Origin: Rugamonas sp. A1-17
GTDB taxonomy: Bacteria > Pseudomonadota > Gammaproteobacteria > Burkholderiales > Burkholderiaceae_D
DNA length: 64,000 nucleotides
Direction: 5' to 3'
Assembly: GCA_025548565.1 (NCBI GenBank)
Contig: JAJLPB010000002.1
Span: 434,001 to 498,000 of the forward strand
The position numbers and the translations under genes were made by a program. Shown here piece by piece: positions 53,700 through 62,311 of the stretch (position 1 is the stretch's first letter; each line of letters opens with the position of its first letter). Under the pieces are notes generated by a model. It made no database searches. It was not told where the DNA came from and saw only the letters and a program-made list of their open reading frames with translations.

Positions 53700-55202
53700 T
53701 TACTGGAACGCAACTTCCGTGAAACTGCGTAACTTGCGACTGTGAAGCTTGTCCACGCCTAGCGCGCGCAGCAGTTCCAGCGCGCGGATGCCGATGCGTA
53801 AATGCTGGTCAACACGCTCGCGGTAAAACTGGTTAGCCATGCCCGGCAGCTTGATCTCTCCGTGCATGGGCTTGTCGCTCACGCACAACAAAGTCCCGTA
53901 CGGCACGCGGAAACGGAAGCCGTTGGCGGCGATGGTGGCGCTTTCCATGTCCAGCGCGATCGCCCTGCTCTGGCTGAAACGGCGCTCCGGCGTGCGCTGC
54001 GGCAGCAGCTCCCAGTTGCGGTTGTCGGTGCTGGCGACGGTGCCGGTGCGCATCACGCGCTTCAGATCGTGGCCGGTCAGCTGCGTGACCTCGGCCACCG
54101 CGGCCTCGATCGCCACCTGCACCTCGGCCAGCGGCGGGATCGGCACCCACAGCGGCAAGTCCTCGTCGAGCACGTGGTCCTCGCGCACATAGCCGTGCGC
54201 CAGCACGTAGTCGCCCAGTTGCTGCGTGTTGCGCAGGCCGGCGCAGTGGCCCAGCATCAGCCACGCATGCGGGCGCAGCACGGCGATGTGGTCGGTGATG
54301 GTCTTGGCGTTGGCCGGACCGACGCCGATATTGACCATCGAGATGCCGGTGCCGTCGGCGCGGACCAGGTGGTAGCCCGGCATCTGCGGCAGGCGCGGCA
54401 GTGGTGCGCCGTGCGCGTCGGCCGCCTGCACCGCCTGGCCGACGCGGCGCGTGACCAGGTTGCCCGGCTCGATGAAGGCGATGTAGTCGTCGCCCGGCGC
54501 GCCGGACGCCTGGCCCATCAGCTCATGGCCCAGCTTGACGAACTCGTCGATATAGAACTGGTAGTTGGTGAACAGCACAAACTTCTGGAAGTGCTCGCAC
54601 GAGGTGCCGGTGTAGTGGCGCAGGCGCTGCAGCGAGTAGTCCACACGCGGCGCCGTGAACAGCGACAGCGGCTGCGCCTCGCCGGGCGGCGGCTCGTGGG
54701 TGCCGTTGGCGATGCCGTCGTCCATCGCGGCAAGGTTGGGTAGATCAAAAACATCGCGCATCAGCAGGCGCCGCTCCGCGCTCATATTGCCTTCGATGTG
54801 CTCGTGCTCGGCAAACGAGAAATGGATCGGAATAGGCTGCGAACTGGTGCCCACCTCGATGCGCAGGTGATGGCTGCCGTGGTTCTTCAGCAGCAGCTTG
54901 AACTGTTGCTGGTAGTAGCGCGCGAACAGGTCGGGCCGGGTCAGCGTGGTTTCGTAGGTGCCGGGGCCGGCCACGAAGCCGAACGCCAGCGTCGAATCGG
55001 CGCGCGCCACGGTGTCGGTGTGGACCCGCACAAAGGGGTAGCAGCCGCGCACGTGCTCGCCGACATCCTCGCCGGCCACAAAGCGTTTCATGGCATCGCG
55101 CAGGTGGGCGACGTTGGCCTCGTAGATGGCCAAAACCTGTTCATAAGCGGCAATCGGATCGTCAAATTGCATGGGGGCGATAAACGGACGGTTCATTGAC
55201 AT
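53700..55202 (-). CDS. amn: AMP nucleosidase
   Basis: This protein of about 500 residues hydrolyses AMP to adenine and ribose 5-phosphate. AAGGAG lies 4 nt before ATG 55202 and 10 nt before ATG 55196; either could be used. The N-terminal AMN domain (RPDLFARYYQQQFKLLLKNH, HFSFAEHE) and the nucleoside phosphorylase-like C-terminal domain (NIGVGPANAKTITDHIAVLRP, LALDMESATIAANGFRFRVP) are complete. The gene is divergent from the NRPS-like operon and has its own terminator. Confidence 0.95.
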   Translation of the reverse strand: MSMNRPFIAPMQFDDPIAAYEQVLAIYEANVAHLRDAMKRFVAGEDVGEHVRGCYPFVRVHTDTVARADSTLAFGFVAGPGTYETTLTRPDLFARYYQQQFKLLLKNHGSHHLRIEVGTSSQPIPIHFSFAEHEHIEGNMSAERRLLMRDVFDLPNLAAMDDGIANGTHEPPPGEAQPLSLFTAPRVDYSLQRLRHYTGTSCEHFQKFVLFTNYQFYIDEFVKLGHELMGQASGAPGDDYIAFIEPGNLVTRRVGQAVQAADAHGAPLPRLPQMPGYHLVRADGTGISMVNIGVGPANAKTITDHIAVLRPHAWLMLGHCAGLRNTQQLGDYVLAHGYVREDHVLDEDLPLWVPIPPLAEVQVAIEAAVAEVTQLTGHDLKRVMRTGTVASTDNRNWELLPQRTPERRFSQSRAIALDMESATIAANGFRFRVPYGTLLCVSDKPMHGEIKLPGMANQFYRERVDQHLRIGIRALELLRALGVDKLHSRKLRSFTEVAFQ

Positions 55203-55340
55203 GCGGCTCCTTGGTGACACAGGAAAATCTCCCTATATTTCCCATTGTAAAGGCTGGCAGCGGAACTTGCATTCTTCCTCTATTGGAACGCACATCCGTA
55301 CCGTACAATGACACCCGCCAACACAAAATAAAGTCTCAGC

Positions 55341-58300
55341 ATGAACGACCCAGTATCGCCGCACATTCCGCAATCGCATCCGGACATCCTTTACGGGAAA
55401 CCGCAAGGGGAGCTGCTGCGCGAGGAAATCCTGGCGGACCTGCTGGAAGCAAGCGCCGCCCGCACTCCCGACCACACCGCGCTGATCTTCGGCGCACGCA
55501 GCCTCAGCTACCGCGAACTGAACGCCCAGGCCGACCTGGTGGCCGCCCGCCTGATTGACGCCGGCGTGCGGCCGGGCCAGATCGTCGGCCTGTGGCTGCC
55601 GCGCGGCATCGAGCTGCTGGTGCTGCAGGCGGGCATCGCCAAGGCTGGCGCGGCCTGGCTGCCGGTCGACGAGGACATCCCGGTCGAGCGCCTGCAAGTG
55701 TGCCTGGACGACGCCGACGGCGCCGGCGTGCTGACCTGCGCCGCCTTCGCGCCGCGCCTCGCGGACATCGGCCGTCCCGTGTGGACCGCCGAGGCGCTGC
55801 TGGCCGCGCCGCCGGCCGGCGCCACGCTGTCGCGCCGCGGCGCCGTCTCGCCCGACGTGCCGGCCTACGTCATCTACACCTCCGGCTCGACCGGCAAGCC
55901 GAAAGGCATCCTGATCACCCAGCGCAGCATCTGCCACTTCCTGCGCAGCGAGAACGCGGTGCTCGGCGTGACCGCGCAGGACAAGGTCTACCAGGGCTTC
56001 TCGGTGGCCTTCGACATGTCGTTCGAAGAGATCTGGATCGCCTACCTGGTTGGCGCCACGCTGTGGATCGGCCCCAAGGAAATCAGCGGCGATCCCGAAA
56101 CGCTGCCGCGCATGCTGGACGAGAACCAGGTCACGGTGCTGCACGCGGTCCCTACCTTGCTGGCGCTGTTCAATCAGGAAGTGCCCAGTCTCCGCCTGAT
56201 CAACCTGGGCGGCGAGATGTGCCCGGAATCGCTGGTGGAGCGCTGGTCGCGCCCCGGCCGGCAGATGTTCAACACCTACGGCCCGACCGAGGCGACCGTG
56301 TCGGCCAGCCTGGCGCGTTTGCAGCCCGGCCATCCGGTCACCATCGGCACGCCGCTGCCCAACTACGGCCTGCTGGTGATCGACACCAGCACCGAACCGG
56401 CCATCGCCGCCGCGGCCGTGGCGCAAGGCCCCGACGCGCTGGCCGGCATCGACGCCGACAACCCGCTGGCGCAAGCGGCGGTGGCGCCGCACGAACCGGC
56501 GCTGCGCCTGCTGCCGCGCGGCGAGATCGGTGAGCTGTGCATCACCGGTCCCGGTTTGGCGGCCGGCTACCTTGGCCGTCCTGACCTGACGGCGGAAAAA
56601 TTCCTGGTCAATCCCTGGTCCAGCGGCGCGCACGACGCCCGCCTGTACCGCACCGGCGACCTGGCCCGCATCGACGCCGACGGCGAGGTGCTGTGCCTGG
56701 GCCGCGCCGACGACCAGGTGAAGATACGCGGCTTCCGCGTGGAGCTGGGCGAGATCGAAGCCGTGCTGGCGCAACAGGAAGGCGTGGGCACCGTCGCTGT
56801 CTTGCTGCGCAAGGACGACGGCATCGACCAGCTGGTGGCCTACATCGTGCCCGAAGCCGCGGCTGGAGCTACGCTGGACGCCAGAACACTGCGCGCCAGC
56901 CTGGCCGCCACGCTGCCGCCGTACATGGTCCCCGGCCGCTACGAAATGCAGGAAGCCATGCCGCGCCTGACCTCCGGCAAAATCGACCGCAAGGCGCTGA
57001 AGGCCATGCCGCTGAGCGCTCCGCCGGCCGGCGGCAACGAGGAATCCGACCTGCCCGAGACCCCGGCCGAGGAAGCGCTGTTCGCCGCGCTGGCCGCGCT
57101 GTTCCCCGGCCAGCCGGTGCTGCGCCAGGCCGACTTCTTCACCGACCTTGGCGGCCACTCGTTCTTCGCGGCGCGCCTGGCCTCGGCCCTGCGCGCCGAT
57201 CCGCGCTTCGCCCACATCACCGTGCGCGACATCTACCAGCAGCGCCAGGTCGGCAAGATCGCGCTGGTGCTGGCCGACACGCCCAACGCCGCCGAGGCGG
57301 AAGCCGACTGGACGCCGCCCTCCGCGCTCAAGCGCTGGACCTGCGGCGCGGCGCAGGTGGCCGCGATGCCGGCGCTGGTGGCGCTGCGCATGGCGCAGTG
57401 GCTGGCGCCGTTCTTCACCTACCACTTCTTCACCGGCGATCCCGGCGACTCCGTGGCGCGCGCGATCGCCGCCTCGGTCGGCGTGTTCCTGCTGGCGACG
57501 ATCGGCGAATTCGGCATCGCCATCGCCGGAAAATGGCTGATCGCCGGCCGCCTGAAGGCGGGCGACTATCCGCTGTGGGGCATCACCTACTACCGCTGGT
57601 GGCTGGCCGACCGGCTGGTGGAGGCGGCGCCGGCCTACCTGCTGAGCGGCTCCTCGCTCAACTCATGGTGGCTGCGCGCGCTGGGCGCCAAGGTGGGCAA
57701 GGACGTCATCATCGGCTCGATGACCTTGCGCTCGCCGGACCTGCTCAGCATCGGCGACAACGTCAGCATCGGCAACGCCGTCAACTTCGAGAACGCCCGG
57801 GTGCAGCGCGGCCGCCTGCTGCTGGGCCGGATCACGCTGGAAGACGACACCTGCGTCAGCTCCTTCGCCGTCATGGAAGGCAATACGCATATCGAGGCGC
57901 TGGGCCACCTGGAAGGCCAGTCGGCGCTGGGCGACGGCATGCGCGTGCCGGCCGGCCGTGTATGGGCCGGCTCACCGGCGCGCGACACCGGCGCCTTCGA
58001 CACCACCCGCCTGCCGCCACGCCCACAGGTCAGCGCCGCGCGCAGCATGGCCGAAAACGTGTTCTTCGTCTTCGGCATCCTGCTGATCGTCACGCTGTTC
58101 TTCATGCCGGTGTTCCCGAGCTTCGTGCTGATCGACTGGTTCGACGAAGCCGGATGGCTGCCATGGATACAGGGCGACGACGTGCGCGTCCAGCTGCTGC
58201 GCTACTTCCTGCTGGCCTTCCCCGCCAGCACGGTGCTGATCGTGTTGACGGCGCTGCTGTCGGCCGGCATCCGCTGGAGCGTGCTGCCACGCCTGCAGCC

Positions 58301-59468
58301 GGGCCGCTCGGCCATCCACAGCAACACCTACTGCGCCAAGTGGCTGGTGAGCCAGATCCAGGAATCGAGCCTCAACGTCCTGCACGGCATTTACGCCACC
58401 GTGTTCGCGCCGTACTGGTATCGCCTGCTGGGCGCCAAGGTCGGCAAGGACGCCGAGATCTCCACCGCGCTGGGCGTGGTGCCGGACATGCTGACCCTGG
58501 GCGATGAAACCTTCATCGCCGACGCGGTCATGCTGGGCGACGAGGAGATCGACGGCGGCTGGATGATCATGAAGCCGACCGTGGTTTCGCACCGCAGCTT
58601 CGTCGGCAACGGCGCCTACATCCCGGACGGCACCGTGCTGCCCGAGCATGTGCTGATCGGCGTGCACTCGCGCGCGCCGGACAACGCGCAGATGAAAAGC
58701 GGCGACACCTGGCTCGGTTCCCCGCCGATCAACCTGCCCGCGCGCGAGCAGACCAGCGGTTATCCTGAAAACCTGACCTTCCATCCGTCGCCCTTGCGCC
58801 GCCTGGGCCGCGGCCTGATCGAAGCGTTCCGCATCGTCGCGCCGCACGCGCTGGTGATCGCGGTCGGCTACACGCTGGTGCTGGCGGTGATGCCGGCCGC
58901 CGGCGCCGGTCGCTGGGCCGAAGTGACCTGGGACCTGACGCTGGCGGGCCTGGGCTACGGCATCGGCAACTACATCTTCGTGGTGCTGCTCAAGTGGCTG
59001 CTGATCGGCCGTTACCGCAAACAGTCGGAGCCGATGTGGACGCCGTTCGTGTGGCTGTCCGAGGGCGTGACCAATCTGTACGAAGGCATCGCCGTGCCGA
59101 ACTTCATGCGCTACCTGCGCGGCACGCCGTGGCTGCCGCTGGCGTTCAACATGCTGGGCTCCAGCATCGGCAAGGGCGTCTACCTCGACACCACCGACAT
59201 CACGGAATTCGACTGCGTCCACATCGGCGACCACAGCGAACTGAATGCGCTGACCTGCCCGCAGACCCATTTATTCGAGGACCGCGTGATGAAGATCGAC
59301 CGCGTCACCATCGGCCGCAACGTCTACATGGGACCGCGCAGCGCGGTGCTGTACAGCGCCATCGTCGGCGACAACGCCCGCCTCGGCGCGCTGACGCTGG
59401 TGATGAAGGGCGAGCAGATTCCCGCCAATGGCTACTGGGCCGGCTGTCCCGCCGCGCCGACGCGGTGA
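55341..59468 (+). CDS. Pls/PosA-type membrane-bound nonribosomal peptide synthetase
   Basis: In this 1375-residue protein, residues about 30-550 are an adenylation domain: YVIYTSGSTGKPKG, FDMSFEE with Asp225, NTYGPTEATV, YRTGDLARI, LTSGKIDRKAL. Then comes a carrier domain with Ser607 in LGGHSFF. The rest alternates pairs of membrane helices with three left-handed beta-helix (hexapeptide) domains, each ending in a W-x-G-x-P motif (VWAGSPA, TWLGSPP, YWAGCPA). This is the architecture of epsilon-poly-L-lysine synthetase and its relatives, which polymerise one basic amino acid at the membrane. Alignment by eye to PheA gives pocket residues D, M, E, H, N, G, T, V, S; Glu at the 239 position suits a basic side chain. 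It overlaps the PPTase gene by 1 nt. Confidence 0.9.
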   Translation: MNDPVSPHIPQSHPDILYGKPQGELLREEILADLLEASAARTPDHTALIFGARSLSYRELNAQADLVAARLIDAGVRPGQIVGLWLPRGIELLVLQAGIAKAGAAWLPVDEDIPVERLQVCLDDADGAGVLTCAAFAPRLADIGRPVWTAEALLAAPPAGATLSRRGAVSPDVPAYVIYTSGSTGKPKGILITQRSICHFLRSENAVLGVTAQDKVYQGFSVAFDMSFEEIWIAYLVGATLWIGPKEISGDPETLPRMLDENQVTVLHAVPTLLALFNQEVPSLRLINLGGEMCPESLVERWSRPGRQMFNTYGPTEATVSASLARLQPGHPVTIGTPLPNYGLLVIDTSTEPAIAAAAVAQGPDALAGIDADNPLAQAAVAPHEPALRLLPRGEIGELCITGPGLAAGYLGRPDLTAEKFLVNPWSSGAHDARLYRTGDLARIDADGEVLCLGRADDQVKIRGFRVELGEIEAVLAQQEGVGTVAVLLRKDDGIDQLVAYIVPEAAAGATLDARTLRASLAATLPPYMVPGRYEMQEAMPRLTSGKIDRKALKAMPLSAPPAGGNEESDLPETPAEEALFAALAALFPGQPVLRQADFFTDLGGHSFFAARLASALRADPRFAHITVRDIYQQRQVGKIALVLADTPNAAEAEADWTPPSALKRWTCGAAQVAAMPALVALRMAQWLAPFFTYHFFTGDPGDSVARAIAASVGVFLLATIGEFGIAIAGKWLIAGRLKAGDYPLWGITYYRWWLADRLVEAAPAYLLSGSSLNSWWLRALGAKVGKDVIIGSMTLRSPDLLSIGDNVSIGNAVNFENARVQRGRLLLGRITLEDDTCVSSFAVMEGNTHIEALGHLEGQSALGDGMRVPAGRVWAGSPARDTGAFDTTRLPPRPQVSAARSMAENVFFVFGILLIVTLFFMPVFPSFVLIDWFDEAGWLPWIQGDDVRVQLLRYFLLAFPASTVLIVLTALLSAGIRWSVLPRLQPGRSAIHSNTYCAKWLVSQIQESSLNVLHGIYATVFAPYWYRLLGAKVGKDAEISTALGVVPDMLTLGDETFIADAVMLGDEEIDGGWMIMKPTVVSHRSFVGNGAYIPDGTVLPEHVLIGVHSRAPDNAQMKSGDTWLGSPPINLPAREQTSGYPENLTFHPSPLRRLGRGLIEAFRIVAPHALVIAVGYTLVLAVMPAAGAGRWAEVTWDLTLAGLGYGIGNYIFVVLLKWLLIGRYRKQSEPMWTPFVWLSEGVTNLYEGIAVPNFMRYLRGTPWLPLAFNMLGSSIGKGVYLDTTDITEFDCVHIGDHSELNALTCPQTHLFEDRVMKIDRVTIGRNVYMGPRSAVLYSAIVGDNARLGALTLVMKGEQIPANGYWAGCPAAPTR

Positions 59469-60052
59469 TGGAACTGATCGTCCATCCCTGGCCAGGGCCC
59501 GTGCCGGCGCCGCAGGACGGCGTCGTGGCGATATCCATAGCGGTCGCGCACGACATGCCGCGAGCGCACCAGCGGACTGAAATCCGCCGTGCGATAGCTG
59601 AAGTGCTGGCTGCGCTGACCGGCAAGCCCGCGGCAAGCTTCGGCATCCACTCGCTTCCGGGACATCCGCTGAAAGTCGCCGTGGACGGACATGACAGCGA
59701 TATCGGCTGCTCCTTCAGCCACGAGGATGGATGCTCGATCGCCGCCATCAACCTGCACGGACCGGTCGGCGTCGACCTGATGCGCGTGTATGACGTCTTC
59801 AACTGGCAGGCCGTGGCGCGCGACTATCTCGGCCCGGAGGCCTGCGCCGCGCTGGCCGCCACGCCCGCCGCCGACAGCACGCTCGCATTCGTCCTGGCGT
59901 GGACCCGGCACGAGGCCACGCTCAAATGCCACGGCATACAGCTTATCGAATGGTCGGAGGACCTCGCGGTGCCGGCGACGGTCACGGCATCTACCATGCT
60001 GCCGAATAATCTGGTAGCCTCGCTGGCACTTCCACTTCAGGATCAACAATGA
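59468..60052 (+). CDS. Sfp-type 4'-phosphopantetheinyl transferase
   Basis: In this 194-residue enzyme, ATG 59468 shares a base with the NRPS stop (TGATG), fixing the start. The two family motifs are present: GVD with Asp103 (metal ligand), and W-x3-E-x3-K with Trp145, Glu149 and Lys153. It is shorter than Sfp but complete. It would transfer phosphopantetheine from CoA to Ser607 of the synthetase just upstream. Its stop overlaps the deacetylase gene by 4 nt. Confidence 0.88.
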   Translation: MELIVHPWPGPVPAPQDGVVAISIAVAHDMPRAHQRTEIRRAIAEVLAALTGKPAASFGIHSLPGHPLKVAVDGHDSDIGCSFSHEDGCSIAAINLHGPVGVDLMRVYDVFNWQAVARDYLGPEACAALAATPAADSTLAFVLAWTRHEATLKCHGIQLIEWSEDLAVPATVTASTMLPNNLVASLALPLQDQQ

Positions 60053-60777
60053 AAATCGCGATAGCAGGCTTGCTGGTCACGCTGGCCGGCCTGACAGGAA
60101 TGGCCGGCGCCGCCGACTGCGGCCCCGATAAACTGGGCACCGCCCGCACCATCACGCTGAAGCGCGAGGCCGCGCTGTACGGCGCGATGCAGCATGCGCC
60201 GCTGCCGCTGCAAAAGAACGAAATCGTACTGACCTTCGACGACGGCCCGAGACCGGAAACCACGCCGCTGGTGCTCAAGGCGCTGGCGGACCAATGCGCG
60301 CGGGCCACCTTCTTCATGGTCGGCGCCAATCTGGAGAAATCGCCCGAACTGGCGCGGCGCGTGGTGGCGGAAGGCCATTCGGCCGGAGTGCACAGCCAGA
60401 CGCACACGAACCTGACCACGATGAGCGAGCCGGCGCAGCTGGCCGATCTCCATCAGGTGCAGGCGGCCTACCAGACGGTATTCGGCAAGGCCACGCCGGC
60501 CTATCGCTTCCCTTACCTGGCCGAGACGCCAACCATGCTGGCCGCGCTCAAGGACGCCGGCGTCACCGTGATGTCGATAGACCTCGGCATCAACGACTGG
60601 CTGCCCGAGGACACCACCGAGATCCTGGTCGAGCGCCTGGTCAAAAGCCTGGACACCACCGGCGGCGGCATCCTCCTCATGCACGACGTGAACGTGCCGA
60701 CCGCGAAGGCGCTGCCGTCGCTGCTCAAGCTACTCAAGCAACGCGGTTACAGCGTCGTCCACCTGGAGTGGAATTAA
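60049..60777 (+). CDS. Polysaccharide deacetylase (NodB-homology, CE4)
   Basis: In this 242-residue exported enzyme (signal peptide to about residue 22, ending AGA), all five CE4 motifs are seen: LTFDDGP, HSQTH, RFPYLAE, DLGINDWLPED and LLMHD. It removes N-acetyl groups from chitin-like or peptidoglycan substrates in the periplasm. It begins inside the PPTase stop (ATGA), so it is translated with the NRPS-like operon. Its 3' end overlaps the convergent gene by 4 nt. Whether it modifies the NRPS product or the cell wall is unknown. Confidence 0.92.
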   Translation: MKIAIAGLLVTLAGLTGMAGAADCGPDKLGTARTITLKREAALYGAMQHAPLPLQKNEIVLTFDDGPRPETTPLVLKALADQCARATFFMVGANLEKSPELARRVVAEGHSAGVHSQTHTNLTTMSEPAQLADLHQVQAAYQTVFGKATPAYRFPYLAETPTMLAALKDAGVTVMSIDLGINDWLPEDTTEILVERLVKSLDTTGGGILLMHDVNVPTAKALPSLLKLLKQRGYSVVHLEWN

Positions 60778-61289
60778 GCGGCGGCGTCGAGGAAGAAGAT
60801 GGCGGTCACCTTGGCCGGCGTTTTCTCGGTGGGCTTGTCGATCTGGATCTGGGCGCAGTCCTCGGCCACCAGGCTGCGCCAGTTGCCGATGCCCGCAGCG
60901 GAAAATATCGTATGCGCCTTGGAGCTCATGCTCATGTCGATCGCCAGGCGCGCGTTGCGCTCGCCGGTCTTGGCGTAGTTCACGCCGCGCAGTTCGATGC
61001 CGTAGGCCGCCAGCCAGGGCTCCCACAAGCCCGACTCCACGCCCTGCACGATGCGGTTCAACATGACCTCCAGCGCCAGGCCTTTTTTGACCGTGGCGCG
61101 CAGCACCTGCAGCGAGGGCGCATGGCGCGCATCGGTACTCTGCTTGCCGGCGCCGCTCTCGCCGATCGCCTTCGCTTCCTTGGAAAAGGCCGCGTCGCGC
61201 TCCGTGTAGTCGCGCATGCGCGCGTAGAAGTCGGCGTTCAGAAAGGGGTTCGCTACCCGGCCCGCAGGCGCTTGTTTTTGGTTCGTCAT
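60774..61289 (-). CDS. Hypothetical protein, 171 aa
   Basis: This is an unrecognised soluble protein. The first 60 residues are charged and helical (NADFYARMRDYTERDAAFSKEA). The C-terminal half has KPTEKTPAKVTAIFFLDAAA and a segment EDCAQIQIDKP. It has no signal peptide or membrane segment. It converges with the deacetylase gene (4-nt overlap) and is 29 nt downstream of the beta-lactamase stop region on the same strand, so it may share that transcript. The amino-acid composition looks like a genuine gene, but I cannot assign a role. Confidence 0.65.
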   Translation of the reverse strand: MTNQKQAPAGRVANPFLNADFYARMRDYTERDAAFSKEAKAIGESGAGKQSTDARHAPSLQVLRATVKKGLALEVMLNRIVQGVESGLWEPWLAAYGIELRGVNYAKTGERNARLAIDMSMSSKAHTIFSAAGIGNWRSLVAEDCAQIQIDKPTEKTPAKVTAIFFLDAAA

Positions 61290-61318
61290 GGTCAGGCCTT
61301 AAAGTGTAAGGCCGTAGT

Positions 61319-62206
61319 TTAACCGACTCGGAAGCCCTCGACGACTATCCTGGTGGCTTCGGCGATGATCTCGCTGCGCGCCTTGTCGTCCTTGCCGGGC
61401 TGGGTGAGGTAGACCACCAGCGCGACCGGCGCCTTGCCCGGCTGCCAGATGACGCCGATATCGTTGGTGGTGCCGTAGTCGCCGGTGCCGGTTTTATCGG
61501 CCACCTGGCTGCCGGACGGCACGCCGGCGCGGATGCGGGTGTCGCCCGTGGTGTTCCCCAGCATCCAGTCCTTGAGCTGCTTGCGTTGTGCAGCGCCCAG
61601 GCCATCGCCCAGCACCAGCTTGTGCAGCGACTCCAGCATCGACGCCGGGGTCGTGGTGTCGCGCGGATCGCCTGGCAGCGCGGTGTTGAGCTCCGTCTCC
61701 ATGCGGTCCAGGCGGAACTCCATGTCGCCGATCGAGCGCGCGAACGCCGTCACCGCGGCCGGTCCGCCGATCTGCTTCATCAGCAGGTTGGCCGCCGTGT
61801 TGTCGCTGGTCTGGATGGTCGCCTCGCACAGCGCCGCGACGGTCATGCCCCGGCCGATATGCTTTTCGGTGACGGGCGAATAAGTCACCATGTCCGCCTT
61901 CGAATACCGCACGTGCTTCCTCAGCAGCGACGGCTCCCGGGCCAGCACCGCCGCCGACAGCATCATCTTGAACGTGCTGCAGAACGGGAAGCGCTCATCG
62001 GCGCGGTGCAGCAGGCGGCGGCCGTCGGCTGTGTTCATCGCGGCCACGCCCAGCCGCCCGCCCGAATCGGCTTCCAGCTTGGCCAACAACGCCGCCGCCG
62101 ACAGCGGCGTGGACGAAGGCGCGTTGTCCAGCAGGTCAGCGGCGCTGGCGAAGGGGGCGACGGCAAGCGCCAGCAACAGGGTACGGCGAGTGGTTGAAAC
62201 GGTCAT
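61319..62206 (-). CDS. Class A beta-lactamase
   Basis: This 295-residue enzyme starts at ATG 62206; an extended frame to 62533 is noncoding. The signal peptide covers about residues 1-22. All class A catalytic elements are present: Ser77-x-x-Lys80 (CSTFK), Ser134-Asp135-Asn136, Glu170...Asn174 (ETELN) and Lys238-Thr239-Gly240. It would hydrolyse penicillins and perhaps cephalosporins in the periplasm. No LysR-type AmpR gene or mobile element adjoins it, so it looks like a resident chromosomal enzyme. Spectrum cannot be inferred. Confidence 0.95.
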   Translation of the reverse strand: MTVSTTRRTLLLALAVAPFASAADLLDNAPSSTPLSAAALLAKLEADSGGRLGVAAMNTADGRRLLHRADERFPFCSTFKMMLSAAVLAREPSLLRKHVRYSKADMVTYSPVTEKHIGRGMTVAALCEATIQTSDNTAANLLMKQIGGPAAVTAFARSIGDMEFRLDRMETELNTALPGDPRDTTTPASMLESLHKLVLGDGLGAAQRKQLKDWMLGNTTGDTRIRAGVPSGSQVADKTGTGDYGTTNDIGVIWQPGKAPVALVVYLTQPGKDDKARSEIIAEATRIVVEGFRVG

Positions 62207-62311
62207 GGTGAACAAATATAAGTTAAACAATATTTCGCATATTACCAGCCGATACTTAAGCCCGTATTCAATCGAACACCCCCTGTACCGCGACGGAGGT
62301 AAACTCATTGC

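Noticed and set aside
50577..53732. Very long plus-strand open frame (about 1050 codons) opposite the TonB receptor
   Set aside because: It is antisense to a complete receptor gene with recognisable domains. Its own product is Val/Arg/Gly-rich without any motif, as expected of a GC-rich shadow frame.
55233..57425. Long minus-strand frame opposite the NRPS-like gene
   Set aside because: It is His/Arg/Gln-rich and without domain signatures, while the plus strand encodes clear A-domain motifs over the same bases.
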